DNA of 64,000 bases from Microcaldota archaeon (GTDB taxonomy: Archaea > Micrarchaeota > Micrarchaeia > Micrarchaeales > CABMGC01): NCBI GenBank assembly GCA_021817325.1, contig JAKAVK010000007.1, forward strand, positions 1-64,000, in the 5' to 3' direction. Every line of letters begins with the position of its first letter. Within the stretch, counting starts at the first letter, position 1. A model generated the notes under the pieces. That model worked only from the letters and a program-made list of their open reading frames with translations, made no database searches and was not told where the DNA came from. Positions 1 to 8,637 of this stretch are shown one piece after another. Position numbers and translations under genes: made by a program.

Positions 1-79
1 GTACATTATTCACCGAATCGAAGACCTCCTTTGGGCTCTTGTCTACCAAAATCGTAATCGTATAATCCCGGCCAGCCAT
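1..79 (-). CDS. SRPBCC (AHSA1-like) domain protein, N-terminal fragment
   Basis: The reverse strand opens an ATG frame at 79 that runs off the left edge of the window. Its 26 residues begin MAGRDYTITILVDKSPKEVF and continue with D-S-V-N-N-V. This matches the start of START/SRPBCC proteins, where a first beta strand is followed by S/T-P-E/K-E-V-F and an I/V-N-N-V helix. Such proteins bind hydrophobic ligands in a helix-grip cavity; the ligand cannot be told from this fragment. An AT-rich TTTAAATAAA-like stretch near 108-119 lies at TATA distance upstream. Only the amino end is visible, so the family call rests on this short motif. Confidence 0.6.
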   Translation of the reverse strand, partial: MAGRDYTITILVDKSPKEVFDSVNNV

Positions 80-356
80 ATGGCTCACAATTTAACATGA
101 AGTTGAATTTATTTAAATCCCCTGCCGGAGAGGGGCTTGGCGCACATCATGTGCCTTAGGCAGCATTCTGTAATAAGCATATTCTCGCCACAACCCTGTC
201 CAGAAATGCATATCCGTATCGTCAGCTGTTGGGAAATCGATGGTAATTTCTTGCTTCGTGCGCCTTTCCTAAATATAAGCGTATAACTGCTATGTCAGCA
301 CACAACGCTTAAATAGGCTGCTGGTTCCAGACTTATGCACGGGGAGCTGGAGCCAT

Positions 357-1328
357 ATGATACCGGCCAAATTAAAGAGAGGGGACAAGGTAGCGGTAAT
401 TGCGCCTGCAAGAAGCCTGGCCATAATCGGAAGGGAAGTCAGGAAAGCAGCGATAGGCAGGCTTGGCGAGCTTGGCTTGGAGGCAGTCTTCTCAAGGCAC
501 GCCGAGGAGATGGATGATTTCAATTCGTCCTCGGTAAGATCAAGGCTTGAGGACCTGCATTGGGCATTTGAGAATAAGGAGTTCAAAGCGGTGTTCACGG
601 CAATCGGCGGATTTAACTCAAACCAGCTTCTAAGCAACATCGATTACTCACTTATCAAGTCAAATCCCAAGATCTTCTGCGGCTATTCAGACATAACCGC
701 ATTGCACAGCGCCATATACACGCAGACGGGGCTAGTGACCTACTACGGCCCGCACTTCTCAAGCTTAGGGATGCAAAAGGGGCTAGGCTACACAATTGAC
801 CATCTAAAACTATGCCTGATGACCTCAAAGCCGTTCAGCATAAACCCTTCAGGGGAATGGAGCGACGACAGGTGGTTTGAGGACCAGGAGAACAGAACAT
901 TTATCAGGAATAGTGGTCATGTTGTAATAAACACGGGTTCAGCGAAAGGCACGATAATAGGCGGAAATGCGTGTACGTTCAACCTTCTTCACGGAACAGC
1001 ATTCATGCCTGACCTGCAAAGCAGCATACTCTTCATAGAAGACGATTTGGAAAGCAAGCCGCATCATTTCGACAGGAGCCTTCAGTCCATAATACAACAG
1101 CCAGGGTTCGACGGGGTCAGGGGCATCGTCATAGGCAGGTTCCAGAAGGGCAGTGGCATGTCACAGAAGCTGCTTAAAAAGATTATAAGGGGCAAACGCG
1201 AACTGGATGGGATTCCGGTAATTGCGAACGTCGACTTCGGCCATACGACCCCACAGATAACCTTCCCTCTGGGCGGAGAAGCGCAGCTGGACACGGACAA
1301 AGACATATTGAAGGTTGTAAGGCACTAA
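357..1328 (+). CDS. LD-carboxypeptidase / MccF-like peptidase S66
   Basis: The 323-residue protein has the S66 layout: an N-terminal segment beginning LKRGDKVAVIAPAR, then GYSDITALHSA with the nucleophile serine, a late glutamate, and HTTPQITFPLG with the catalytic histidine. Length is normal for the family (about 300-340). S66 enzymes cleave LD-peptide bonds in murein peptides or amide bonds in microcin C-like aminoacyl nucleotides. An archaeon without murein more likely uses it for detoxification or peptide turnover; this is inference. A CTTAAATAG-like TATA element sits about 45 bases before the ATG. The amidotransferase gene follows after 18 bases, suggesting co-transcription. Confidence 0.85.
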   Translation: MIPAKLKRGDKVAVIAPARSLAIIGREVRKAAIGRLGELGLEAVFSRHAEEMDDFNSSSVRSRLEDLHWAFENKEFKAVFTAIGGFNSNQLLSNIDYSLIKSNPKIFCGYSDITALHSAIYTQTGLVTYYGPHFSSLGMQKGLGYTIDHLKLCLMTSKPFSINPSGEWSDDRWFEDQENRTFIRNSGHVVINTGSAKGTIIGGNACTFNLLHGTAFMPDLQSSILFIEDDLESKPHHFDRSLQSIIQQPGFDGVRGIVIGRFQKGSGMSQKLLKKIIRGKRELDGIPVIANVDFGHTTPQITFPLGGEAQLDTDKDILKVVRH

Positions 1329-1346
1329 TTGCAAGCTGGCGGGCCT

Positions 1347-2054
1347 ATGAGCGTACTAGTAATACAGAATATAACCAGGGAAGGGCCAGGCCTGATCGGC
1401 AGGGTTCTGTCAGAGAATGGCATATCCTACGAGACGGTAGACCTAAGCATGGGCCAGGAATTTCCAGATCCTACAGCTTACGATGCACTGGTTGTAATGG
1501 GCGGACCGGCAAGCGCAAACGACAGGACCCCTGTCATGCTGGATGAGATAGCGCATGTGAGAAAGGCCCTTGACAAAGGCATTTCTTATCTTGGTATCTG
1601 CCTTGGGATGCAGGTGCTTGCAAAGGCATCCGGGTCTTCAATAGTGCGCAGCAGGGTGCAGGAAGTCGGCTGGCGCGGGCCAGATGGCTCAGCATTTGAG
1701 ATAGAGCTCACCGCGGCAGGTGAAAGTGACCCTATCTTCTCCGGCGTCGAACGCAAGCTGGGCGTTTTCCAGCTCCATGCAGAAGCCGTAGAGCCAAGCA
1801 GCTCAATGAAATTGTTGGCCAGGGGGCGATTCTGCGAGAACCAGGCGATAAGGGTGGGCGAGAACGCATACGGTTTCCAGTGCCATCTAGACCTAACAGC
1901 AGACATGTTCGACGTCTGGGTGCGTGAGGACGCTGACCTGCTTAAGCTGCAAAAGACCACTCTCGAATCGGACTACCTTAAACTGAGGCCAGCATACGAG
2001 AAGGCGGGGATGCGGATCTTCTCAAATTTCTTTGGCATTGCGGGGCTATTATAA
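1347..2054 (+). CDS. Class I glutamine amidotransferase (GMP synthase-like domain)
   Basis: This single-domain class I GATase shows the nucleophile elbow YLGICLGMQVLA with catalytic cysteine near residue 93, an early oxyanion segment VVMGGPASAND, and a histidine in GFQCHLDLT. Family members usually read H-x-E in that last motif; here it is H-L-D, so the third triad residue is aspartate or lies elsewhere. I start at the ATG at 1347, giving 235 residues, because homologues begin directly with a V-L-V-I-Q-N strand; an in-frame TTG at 1329 is possible. No synthase domain is attached, so it either hydrolyses gamma-glutamyl amides itself or serves an unknown partner. It follows the S66 peptidase by 18 bases. 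Confidence 0.8.
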   Translation: MSVLVIQNITREGPGLIGRVLSENGISYETVDLSMGQEFPDPTAYDALVVMGGPASANDRTPVMLDEIAHVRKALDKGISYLGICLGMQVLAKASGSSIVRSRVQEVGWRGPDGSAFEIELTAAGESDPIFSGVERKLGVFQLHAEAVEPSSSMKLLARGRFCENQAIRVGENAYGFQCHLDLTADMFDVWVREDADLLKLQKTTLESDYLKLRPAYEKAGMRIFSNFFGIAGLL

Positions 2055-2198
2055 AGAGCTAGAGCTGCAGCCAAAGTAAAGGCAGCTTACAACGCATGTG
2101 GCAGCCGGATCAGCCCGCTTATCAAATAAGCGTACTGAGTTATAAGCAAAAAGCATTAAACGCAAAAGAAGTCCGGCCCAGGCAGCGCCTCAATGCGG

Positions 2199-3404
2199 TT
2201 AGCGCATCGCGTTTGGGAGCGCAGGCTGCGGCGCCTTGTCTGTTATCCGCTCGGCCGCCTTCAGGTAAGTCAGGCAGTAGAGAACCGTAAGCGGAAAGCC
2301 GTAAAGCACATATGTGGCGTTAGAAGGCGATTCAAAGAGCAGCAGGGCCACTGCAGCAAGAGATGCAAACCTTCCAACATAAAGGTAAAATTCCCTGTTG
2401 AGCCAGTAGTACACCCTGTTCTTTGATCCGCGGTCTATGAGCTCCATGAAATTTGAGGTCACCTGGTTGTTGAAAGGCGTGTACGCAAGCGTAAACACCA
2501 CCGAGAACGCAAAGATGGCAAGCAGGGGGCTTATAATTCCAGGCGCAAGCAGCAGCAGGGAGCTTCCCACCGCGCCAGCTACAAGAATCCTGCTAATGTT
2601 TCTCCATGCTGCCGTTCTCACCCTTCCGAGGTAGTTGGCAAATATGGCAACAAAAAGAAGAAGGCTTCCGTAGACGCCTGTCAGCGTGTAGCTGCGCGTG
2701 ATCTCAAAGACATAAATGGGCAGGAGGATGCTGTACGGTATGTAAAACACCTGCGATAGGAAGAAATTGGCCTTGTATATCCAATACCCGTCATGCTTTA
2801 TCCTTATGTGGCGCATGCTGAAATTGAGTGGTCTATCTGCCTTCTGCATCTTCACAAGCGAGATTACGTATGCCGAGGCGATGAGCATAACGCAGGCCGC
2901 GGCAAAGTCGTAGGCAAATTTAAGCGATCCGGTGTAAGGCGCATACTCGATCATAAGTCCTGCAAGCGTAGGCGCTATGAACGATACGACACTGCCTATC
3001 AGGTTGTTTCTGTATACAAAGCCGCGCCTGTCAATGCCTGCTGAGATATCAGAGCTAAGAATGTTGTTGCCCAGCCAGAAGGTCCCTATCGAGATCCCAT
3101 ATAGAAGGCCGAAGACCAATATGTTGGAGATAAGGCTAGCCGCAGCAAGCAGAGAGATCAGGGTTATCGCGCGTATTAGGTTTCCTACAATATAGAAGTC
3201 CTTTGGATCGACCCTGGTGACCCCGTACGCGCAGCCAAAGAGCGCTATCTCAAGGCCGGTGTAGTACAGTATATTGAAGAGTATTACACCCAGGAGCGAC
3301 GAGGTTGCAAGCACGAAGAGGTTGATAAATAGGGTTACCAGTCCACCCGAGAATATGTTCAGGTTGTAAGAGATATAGTACAGGCTGGCTCTATCCAATT
3401 TCAT
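2199..3404 (-). CDS. MFS-like multi-pass membrane transporter
   Basis: The protein is about 401 residues long and almost entirely hydrophobic helices, roughly ten to twelve, with a charged central loop (SLVKMQKADRPLNF, then RHIRIKHDGYW) dividing two halves. That two-half plan and length fit the major facilitator superfamily, although no clear loop 2-3 signature is present. Substrate is unknown. I favour the ATG at 3404 (MKLDRASLYY) over the one at 3419 because it brings the first hydrophobic helix closer to the amino end. It converges on the amidotransferase gene, with about 145 bases between the two ends and nothing recognisable in that gap. Confidence 0.6.
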   Translation of the reverse strand: MKLDRASLYYISYNLNIFSGGLVTLFINLFVLATSSLLGVILFNILYYTGLEIALFGCAYGVTRVDPKDFYIVGNLIRAITLISLLAAASLISNILVFGLLYGISIGTFWLGNNILSSDISAGIDRRGFVYRNNLIGSVVSFIAPTLAGLMIEYAPYTGSLKFAYDFAAACVMLIASAYVISLVKMQKADRPLNFSMRHIRIKHDGYWIYKANFFLSQVFYIPYSILLPIYVFEITRSYTLTGVYGSLLLFVAIFANYLGRVRTAAWRNISRILVAGAVGSSLLLLAPGIISPLLAIFAFSVVFTLAYTPFNNQVTSNFMELIDRGSKNRVYYWLNREFYLYVGRFASLAAVALLLFESPSNATYVLYGFPLTVLYCLTYLKAAERITDKAPQPALPNAMR

Positions 3405-3524
3405 GAAAATACAAGGCATTTAAGCAAATAAATAGTTTCCCTTGCCCTATCTATCGCGCACGCTCCACATCCAAGGCACGGCGCTATCTGCCTTCCCCAT
3501 ATTTTACCAGGCCCTATCAATCAG

Positions 3525-3533
3525 TTATATAAA
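3525..3533 (+). promoter_or_regulatory. TATA box of the regulator-suf transcript
   Basis: The sequence TTATATAAA is a good archaeal TATA element. It predicts transcription starting near 3551-3560, just ahead of the regulator ATG at 3581. Confidence 0.55.
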
Positions 3534-3550
3534 GTTGTTCGTTGCCTATA

Positions 3551-3560
3551 AGTTATAACT
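3551..3560. promoter_or_regulatory. Perfect 10-bp palindrome at the expected transcription start (candidate operator)
   Basis: AGTTATAACT reads identically on both strands. It sits about 25 bases after the TATA box and 20 bases before the HTH regulator start. A partial repeat (GAGTTATAAAA) follows at once. Binding there would block polymerase, as expected for an autorepressor. Confidence 0.45.
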
Positions 3561-3580
3561 GAGTTATAAAAGCGATTTGG

Positions 3581-3922
3581 ATGATAAACGGATATGCAAG
3601 GGCAACCAATGAGATAATACCCGCAGTGCGCGCCATAATAGCCAAGGAGCTAAAGCAGAGGTACCATATGAAAGAGCAGGACATAGCAAGGTACCTTGAT
3701 GTAGCACAGGCTGCGGTCAGCAAGTATCTCAATTGCGAATATTCAAAGAAGATAAAGGAGCTGGAGGCGAAAATAGACAAGAGCACTATAGAGGCCTACC
3801 TAAGCAAGCTCGTACAAGGGAAAAAGGAGTACGCTAACATGTATGTATGCGCGGTCTGCAAGAAGGAGAACTACTTCGACTGCAAGTTCTCGCAGGCTGC
3901 ACTGCCGCAGGCAACCCAATAG
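3581..3922 (+). CDS. HTH transcriptional regulator with C-terminal cysteine motif, probable Suf/Fe-S regulator
   Basis: The 113-residue protein has an N-terminal helix-turn-helix (residues about 13-50, with the recognition segment DIARYLDVAQAAVSKYL), a short charged helix, and a C-terminal motif Cys90-x2-Cys93-x7-Cys101; a fourth cysteine is residue 52. The architecture resembles archaeal COG2522-type predicted regulators, in which an HTH is followed by conserved cysteines thought to hold a metal or Fe-S cluster. It lies 13 bases before sufB on the same strand, so control of Fe-S assembly is the simplest reading. Cluster binding is inferred from cysteines and position only. A palindrome at 3551-3560 could be its own operator. 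Confidence 0.72.
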   Translation: MINGYARATNEIIPAVRAIIAKELKQRYHMKEQDIARYLDVAQAAVSKYLNCEYSKKIKELEAKIDKSTIEAYLSKLVQGKKEYANMYVCAVCKKENYFDCKFSQAALPQATQ

Positions 3923-3935
3923 GTGCATTTGACTC

Positions 3936-5348
3936 ATGGTGAACGAAGGATTAGAAGAGATGGTTGAGAAGTCGGAGTATGTGGAAAAGTACGGATTCAG
4001 CAATGATATCGTATACGAAGAATTTCCAAGAGGGCTCTCCGAAGAGATAGTAAGGAAGATATCGGAGATGAAGAGCGAGCCGGACTGGATGCTCGAGAAG
4101 CGGCTCACGGGCCTGAAGGTATTCGAGAGCAAGCCTGTTCCGCGGTGGGGCGCGGATCTCAGTGCCCTCAATTTCGATGATTATTACTACTACCTGATGC
4201 CCAAGTCCAAGGAGTCAAACAGGTGGGAGGACGTCCCAAAGGACATCAAGGACACGTTCGACAGGCTCGGGGTTCCAGAAGCGGAGAAGAAGTTCTTTTC
4301 CGGCGCAGAGGCGCAATTTGACAGCGGGGTGGTCTATTCGCACATAAACGAGGAGCTCGAGAGACTGGGCATAATATTCACCGACACTGACACCGCGGTC
4401 AAGAAGTATCCGGAGCTGTTCAGGAAGTACTGGGGGACGGTAATCCCACCTACGGACAACAAATTTGCAGCGCTGAACACCGCCGTGTGGAGTGGAGGTT
4501 CGTTCATCTACGTGCCAAAAGGCGTCAAGGTGCCAATGCCGCTCAATGCGTACTTCAGGATAAACGCAATGAATGCCGGACAGTTTGAGAGGACGCTGAT
4601 AATAGCTGACGAGGGTGCAGATGTAACTTACATAGAGGGCTGCACGGCTCCAGTATACAAGAAGGACTCGCTGCACGCAGCTGTAGTCGAATTGGTCGCG
4701 CTTGAAGGCGCCCACATAAGATACGTAACCATCCAGAACTGGTCGAAGAACATCTACAACCTTGTGACGCAGAGGGCGCACGCTTCAAAGAACGCAAGAG
4801 TCGAGTGGATCGATGCAAACATCGGCAGCAAGATTAACATGAAGTACCCATCAATCTACCTGATGGGTGAGCATGCCAGGGGAGAGGTCCTCTCAATAGC
4901 CATTGCCGGCGACGGCCAGGTGCAGGATTCCGGCGGAAAGATATACCATCTCGCATCCAACACCACCTCAAAGATCGTATCCAAGAGCATCTCAAAGGGA
5001 TCCGGTGTTACCTCGTTTAGGGGGCTAATGCACATAGCAAAGAATGCTGCCAGTGTCAAGGCGCACGTCTCCTGCGACGCCCTCCTTCTAGACGAGTATG
5101 CAAAGACAAATACCTATCCGTACAACCAGATAAACAGGAGCGATGCGATAATAAGCCACGAGGCGAAGGTGGGCAAGATAAGCGATGACGACATATTCTA
5201 CCTCATGTCGCGAGGCATACCAGAGGACGATGCCATAGCGATGATAGTGCTCGGCTTCATAGACGACCTGACCAAGGTGCTGCCGCTCGAGTACTCGCTT
5301 GAGCTCAAGAGGCTTATAAAGCTGGACACAAGCAAGGGAATAGGCTGA
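3936..5348 (+). CDS. sufB: Fe-S cluster assembly scaffold SufB
   Basis: At 470 residues this is a full-length SufB. Family hallmarks include YIPKGVKVPMPLNAYFRIN, the beta-helix core with EGCTAP, and a C-terminal VSCDALLLDE segment with the conserved cysteine region followed by NRSDAIISHEAKVGKISDDDIFYL. SufB receives sulfur and assembles the nascent cluster in a SufBC2D complex in the cytoplasm. The start is the ATG at 3936, preceded by AGGTG. It is followed by sufD, sufC and sufS in the same direction with minimal gaps, so one operon is nearly certain. Confidence 0.96.
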   Translation: MVNEGLEEMVEKSEYVEKYGFSNDIVYEEFPRGLSEEIVRKISEMKSEPDWMLEKRLTGLKVFESKPVPRWGADLSALNFDDYYYYLMPKSKESNRWEDVPKDIKDTFDRLGVPEAEKKFFSGAEAQFDSGVVYSHINEELERLGIIFTDTDTAVKKYPELFRKYWGTVIPPTDNKFAALNTAVWSGGSFIYVPKGVKVPMPLNAYFRINAMNAGQFERTLIIADEGADVTYIEGCTAPVYKKDSLHAAVVELVALEGAHIRYVTIQNWSKNIYNLVTQRAHASKNARVEWIDANIGSKINMKYPSIYLMGEHARGEVLSIAIAGDGQVQDSGGKIYHLASNTTSKIVSKSISKGSGVTSFRGLMHIAKNAASVKAHVSCDALLLDEYAKTNTYPYNQINRSDAIISHEAKVGKISDDDIFYLMSRGIPEDDAIAMIVLGFIDDLTKVLPLEYSLELKRLIKLDTSKGIG

Positions 5349-5365
5349 CAGGAACGGTGCGAAGA

Positions 5366-6610
5366 ATGGATTCTTACAGGGAGTTTGTCAACGAAGCGGA
5401 GCGCTACCACAAGACGCTGCCATACGAGACGGTGGACCTCTATAAGAAGTACAGCGTCGACATCCAGCTACTCAGCGGAGAGAGGGAGTTCAGGCAGCTG
5501 AGCAGGCCTGCGGTAGAGTCGGCAGCATTCGTTGCCGAGACGGAGAGCAAGATGCACATGAGGTTCGACGTGGTGGTGAGCGACGGGATGGCAAGGTGTG
5601 CAAGCCCGCACGCAAGGATCCTCGAAGGCGACCGGGCTGCAGGCATAGTCTCGTCAAAGATCTTCAGGAGCAGCGAGGACAAAATAGCCGCGTTTCTCAA
5701 CGCAAAGTCGAGGTATTATGTAGTCATAGACGTGCCAAGCGGCGAGAAGGCCGCGGTAAACATGCTGTTTGCGAGTACGGGGCACCTGCCTGTGCAGGTG
5801 ATAATAAACCTCGCAAGGAACTCGGCGCTCAATGTCTCCGAGTACTATGCATCTAATACTGAAGAGGATCCGTCACTGATGGCAGTGCTCCACGAGATAA
5901 ATGCCCAGGAGGGCTCGCGTGCGCAGGTCAGCATGCTCCACAACGAGAATGGCAAGACCGACGTCGCAAGCATCTACAAGGCTCTCGCGGCCCAGGATGC
6001 CCACGTGGAACTAAATTCGGTATACTGCGGCGGCAGGTACACCAAGGCGCGGGGCACGCTCGATGCCAGCGGGCCAATGTCCAGAATGGAGGCTACCGAA
6101 CTGGTCCTGGGCAGCGAAGACCAGGCGTTCGACATAAATACGGTAATAAACAACGTAAAGCCAATGAGCTACACCGATCTGCGGTCCGGGGCCGTTCTTG
6201 ACGGTGCGTCCAGATGCATGCTCAAGGGCTTTGCAAAGGTGGAGAACAAGGCGCGCGGCGCCAGCTCGCGCATAACCGAGCGTGGCATATTGCTAAGTCC
6301 TGATGCCCACATAGACGCGCTGCCGGACATGGCCATAGACTACAGCAACGAGGTCAGGGCAACCCACTCGGCATCCACCTCGCCGATAGACACAGATGCC
6401 CTCTTCTATATGACATCGCGCGGCCTGGACGAGGCGAAAGCAAGGCAGCTCTTCGTAGCCGCATTCATCGCCAAGTACATAGCGAGGATGGAGAGCCCTG
6501 CGATGAGAGAGGTCGCGATGTCTGTACTGCTCGACAAGCTCGAGACCGGCAGGTTCGGAACGCTTAACGAAGTTACACCCAGAAACATCTGGATAACCGG
6601 AAAGACGTGA
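5366..6610 (+). CDS. sufD: Fe-S cluster assembly protein SufD
   Basis: This is the SufB paralogue, about 414 residues. It shares the beta-helix core and the carboxy-terminal block with H-S-A-S-T-S-P-I-D-T-D-A-L-F-Y-M-T-S-R-G-L, matching the E-A-x-x-G-x-I-x-x-x-x-L-F-Y-L-x-S-R-G-I pattern of SufB. SufD pairs with SufB and SufC and aids iron entry. I choose the ATG at 5366 over the upstream GTG at 5357 because GGTG lies six bases before it. The gap to sufB is 17 bases and to sufC 4 bases, consistent with coupled translation. Confidence 0.92.
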   Translation: MDSYREFVNEAERYHKTLPYETVDLYKKYSVDIQLLSGEREFRQLSRPAVESAAFVAETESKMHMRFDVVVSDGMARCASPHARILEGDRAAGIVSSKIFRSSEDKIAAFLNAKSRYYVVIDVPSGEKAAVNMLFASTGHLPVQVIINLARNSALNVSEYYASNTEEDPSLMAVLHEINAQEGSRAQVSMLHNENGKTDVASIYKALAAQDAHVELNSVYCGGRYTKARGTLDASGPMSRMEATELVLGSEDQAFDINTVINNVKPMSYTDLRSGAVLDGASRCMLKGFAKVENKARGASSRITERGILLSPDAHIDALPDMAIDYSNEVRATHSASTSPIDTDALFYMTSRGLDEAKARQLFVAAFIAKYIARMESPAMREVAMSVLLDKLETGRFGTLNEVTPRNIWITGKT

Positions 6611-6614
6611 TGGT

Positions 6615-7340
6615 ATGTTATTGGAGATAAAAGGCCTTCATGTAGAGGCCGAAGGCAAGGAGATAGTAAAGGGCGTCAGCCTAAAGGTGAGCAGCGGGGA
6701 GCAGCACGTGATCATGGGCCCGAATGGCTCGGGCAAGACAACGCTTGCAAAGGCCATAATGGGCCATCCCCTTCTTAAGGTGACTGGCGGCGAGATGCTT
6801 GTTGACGGAGAGAGCATCCTTGAGATGAAGGCCAACGAGCGCGCGAAGAGGGGCATCTTCCTCGAGTTCCAGAGTCCTACCGAGATAGAGGGCCTTGGGA
6901 TAATGAACTTCCTGAATACCGCGAGGAGCGCGATTGGAAGCAAGGGTTCGTTCAAGGAGTTCATGACCGAGGTCAAGCAGAATGCAGAGAGCCTAAGGCT
7001 GAAGGATGATCTGATAGGCAGGTCTCTGAACTACGGCTTCTCAGGAGGGGAGAAGAAGAAGGTGGAGATACTCCAGATGTCCATACTCAAGCCTAAGATA
7101 GCGATATTGGACGAGCCGGATTCGGGGCTCGATGTCGATGCGGTCAGGGTGGTCGCAGAGAACGTAAACAAGTTCCACAGGGAGACCAACGCCGGCCTTG
7201 TGGTGATAACGCACTACAGCAGGATACTAAACTATATGAAGCCGCAGTTCATACACATAATGCATGACGGCAGGATAGTGAGGGAAGGGGGCGTGGAGCT
7301 GATAGAGGAGATAGAGAAGAACGGGTACAACTTCGAGTGA
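6615..7340 (+). CDS. sufC: Fe-S assembly ATPase SufC
   Basis: The 241-residue ABC-type ATPase has Walker A GPNGSGKTTLAK (near residues 35-46), the SufC-type signature YGFSGGEKKKVEILQ, and Walker B IAILDEPDSGLD followed by VVITHYSRIL. The GGEKKK form of the signature and the FLEFQSPTEIEG segment are typical of SufC rather than transporter ATPases. It drives conformational change of SufB-SufD. Its stop codon TGA overlaps the ATG of sufS at 7340. Confidence 0.96.
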   Translation: MLLEIKGLHVEAEGKEIVKGVSLKVSSGEQHVIMGPNGSGKTTLAKAIMGHPLLKVTGGEMLVDGESILEMKANERAKRGIFLEFQSPTEIEGLGIMNFLNTARSAIGSKGSFKEFMTEVKQNAESLRLKDDLIGRSLNYGFSGGEKKKVEILQMSILKPKIAILDEPDSGLDVDAVRVVAENVNKFHRETNAGLVVITHYSRILNYMKPQFIHIMHDGRIVREGGVELIEEIEKNGYNFE

Positions 7341-8593
7341 TGCGGATGGGGCTTGACGTAGAGAGCATAAGAAAGGATTTTCCCATACTGAGCACAACGT
7401 CCCACGGCAAGCCGCTTGTCTATCTCGACAGCGCTGCAACCTCGCAGAAGCCTGTGCAGGTTATAAATGCGGTCTCGGAGTACTACAGGAACTACAATGC
7501 GAACATACACCGCGGCATCTATGAGATATCAGTCAAGGCGACAGAGGAATATGAAAGGTCAAAGGAGCTGGCCGCCAAGTTCATCAATGCAGGCTCGTAC
7601 AGGAGCATAGTCTACAACAGGAACACCACAGAGGCCATAAATACCGTTGCGATCGCCTGGGGGGAGGCGAACATAGGCAAGGGGGACCACATACTTATAA
7701 CGCAGATGGAGCACCACAGCAACATAGTGCCCTGGCAGCTTCTTGCAAAGAGAAGGGGGGCGATATTGGACTACGCGCCGCTCGACAAGGAGAACCGCTT
7801 CATAGACATGGAGGGCTTAAAGGAGCTGCTGGAGCGCGGCCCTAAGATGGTCTCATTCACCCACGTCTCCAATGTGCTCGGCACCATAAACGATGCAAAG
7901 GAGATAACCGCACTCGCCCACAAGGCAGGCGCAAGGGTGCTGGTTGATGGAGCCCAGGCGGTGCCCCATATGAAGGTCGATGTTAGGGAGATAGATTGCG
8001 ACTTCTATGCGTTCTCAAGCCACAAGATGCTCGGCCCCGCAGGTACAGGCGTGCTGTACGGCAAGGAGGAGCTGCTCGAGGAGATGCCGCCGTTCCTGGG
8101 CGGCGGAGAGATGATAAGGTCGGTGGGCTTCGATGGCGCCACATGGAACGACATTCCGTGGAAGTTCGAGGCGGGGACGCAGAACACCGAGAGCGCCATA
8201 GGGCTTGCCGCTGCAATGGAATATCTCGGAAGGATAGGCATGGACGAGGTCAGAAGGCACGAGGAAGTGCTGACAAGATACGCCTTGGAGAGGCTGCAGG
8301 ACACGAGCGGCGTAGAGACGTACGGACCGGAGGGAAATGACCTGAAGAGAAAGGGCGGGGTGATCGCATTCAACGTAAAGGGCGCCCATCCCCATGACGT
8401 TGCAAGCATATTCGACAGGGAGGGCATTGCGATAAGGGCCGGCCACCACTGCGCCATGCCTCTTGTCACAAAGATGCTAAACGAGCCTGCCGTTGCGCGC
8501 GCAAGCTTCTACATATACACAAGCGAAGGGGAGATAGACAGGATGGTCCAGGCGGTATCCAGGGTCAAGGAGGTCTTGCATCTTAACAGGTAA
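7340..8593 (+). CDS. sufS: Cysteine desulfurase SufS (PLP-dependent)
   Basis: This is a class V aminotransferase-fold enzyme of about 417 residues. It shows YLDSAATSQKP at the start, the pyridoxal-phosphate lysine in FSSHKMLGPAGTGVLYG, and RAGHHCAMPL with the active-site cysteine that carries the persulfide. It removes sulfur from cysteine for SufB. The ATG at 7340 overlaps the sufC stop; a second ATG at 7346 is possible. No sufE or sufU sulfur-transfer partner follows, so either SufS passes sulfur directly or the partner is elsewhere. A T-rich tract follows the stop codon. Confidence 0.94.
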   Translation: MRMGLDVESIRKDFPILSTTSHGKPLVYLDSAATSQKPVQVINAVSEYYRNYNANIHRGIYEISVKATEEYERSKELAAKFINAGSYRSIVYNRNTTEAINTVAIAWGEANIGKGDHILITQMEHHSNIVPWQLLAKRRGAILDYAPLDKENRFIDMEGLKELLERGPKMVSFTHVSNVLGTINDAKEITALAHKAGARVLVDGAQAVPHMKVDVREIDCDFYAFSSHKMLGPAGTGVLYGKEELLEEMPPFLGGGEMIRSVGFDGATWNDIPWKFEAGTQNTESAIGLAAAMEYLGRIGMDEVRRHEEVLTRYALERLQDTSGVETYGPEGNDLKRKGGVIAFNVKGAHPHDVASIFDREGIAIRAGHHCAMPLVTKMLNEPAVARASFYIYTSEGEIDRMVQAVSRVKEVLHLNR

Positions 8594-8604
8594 TCTTTTT
8601 ATTT
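8594..8604 (+). terminator. T-rich tract after sufS
   Basis: The TCTTTTTATTT run directly after the sufS stop is of the kind that ends archaeal transcripts. It could instead be part of the promoter of the next gene, which begins 34 bases later. Confidence 0.35.
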
Positions 8605-8637
8605 GGTGGCGGAGAGATATGATAGCAAGGAGGTTTT

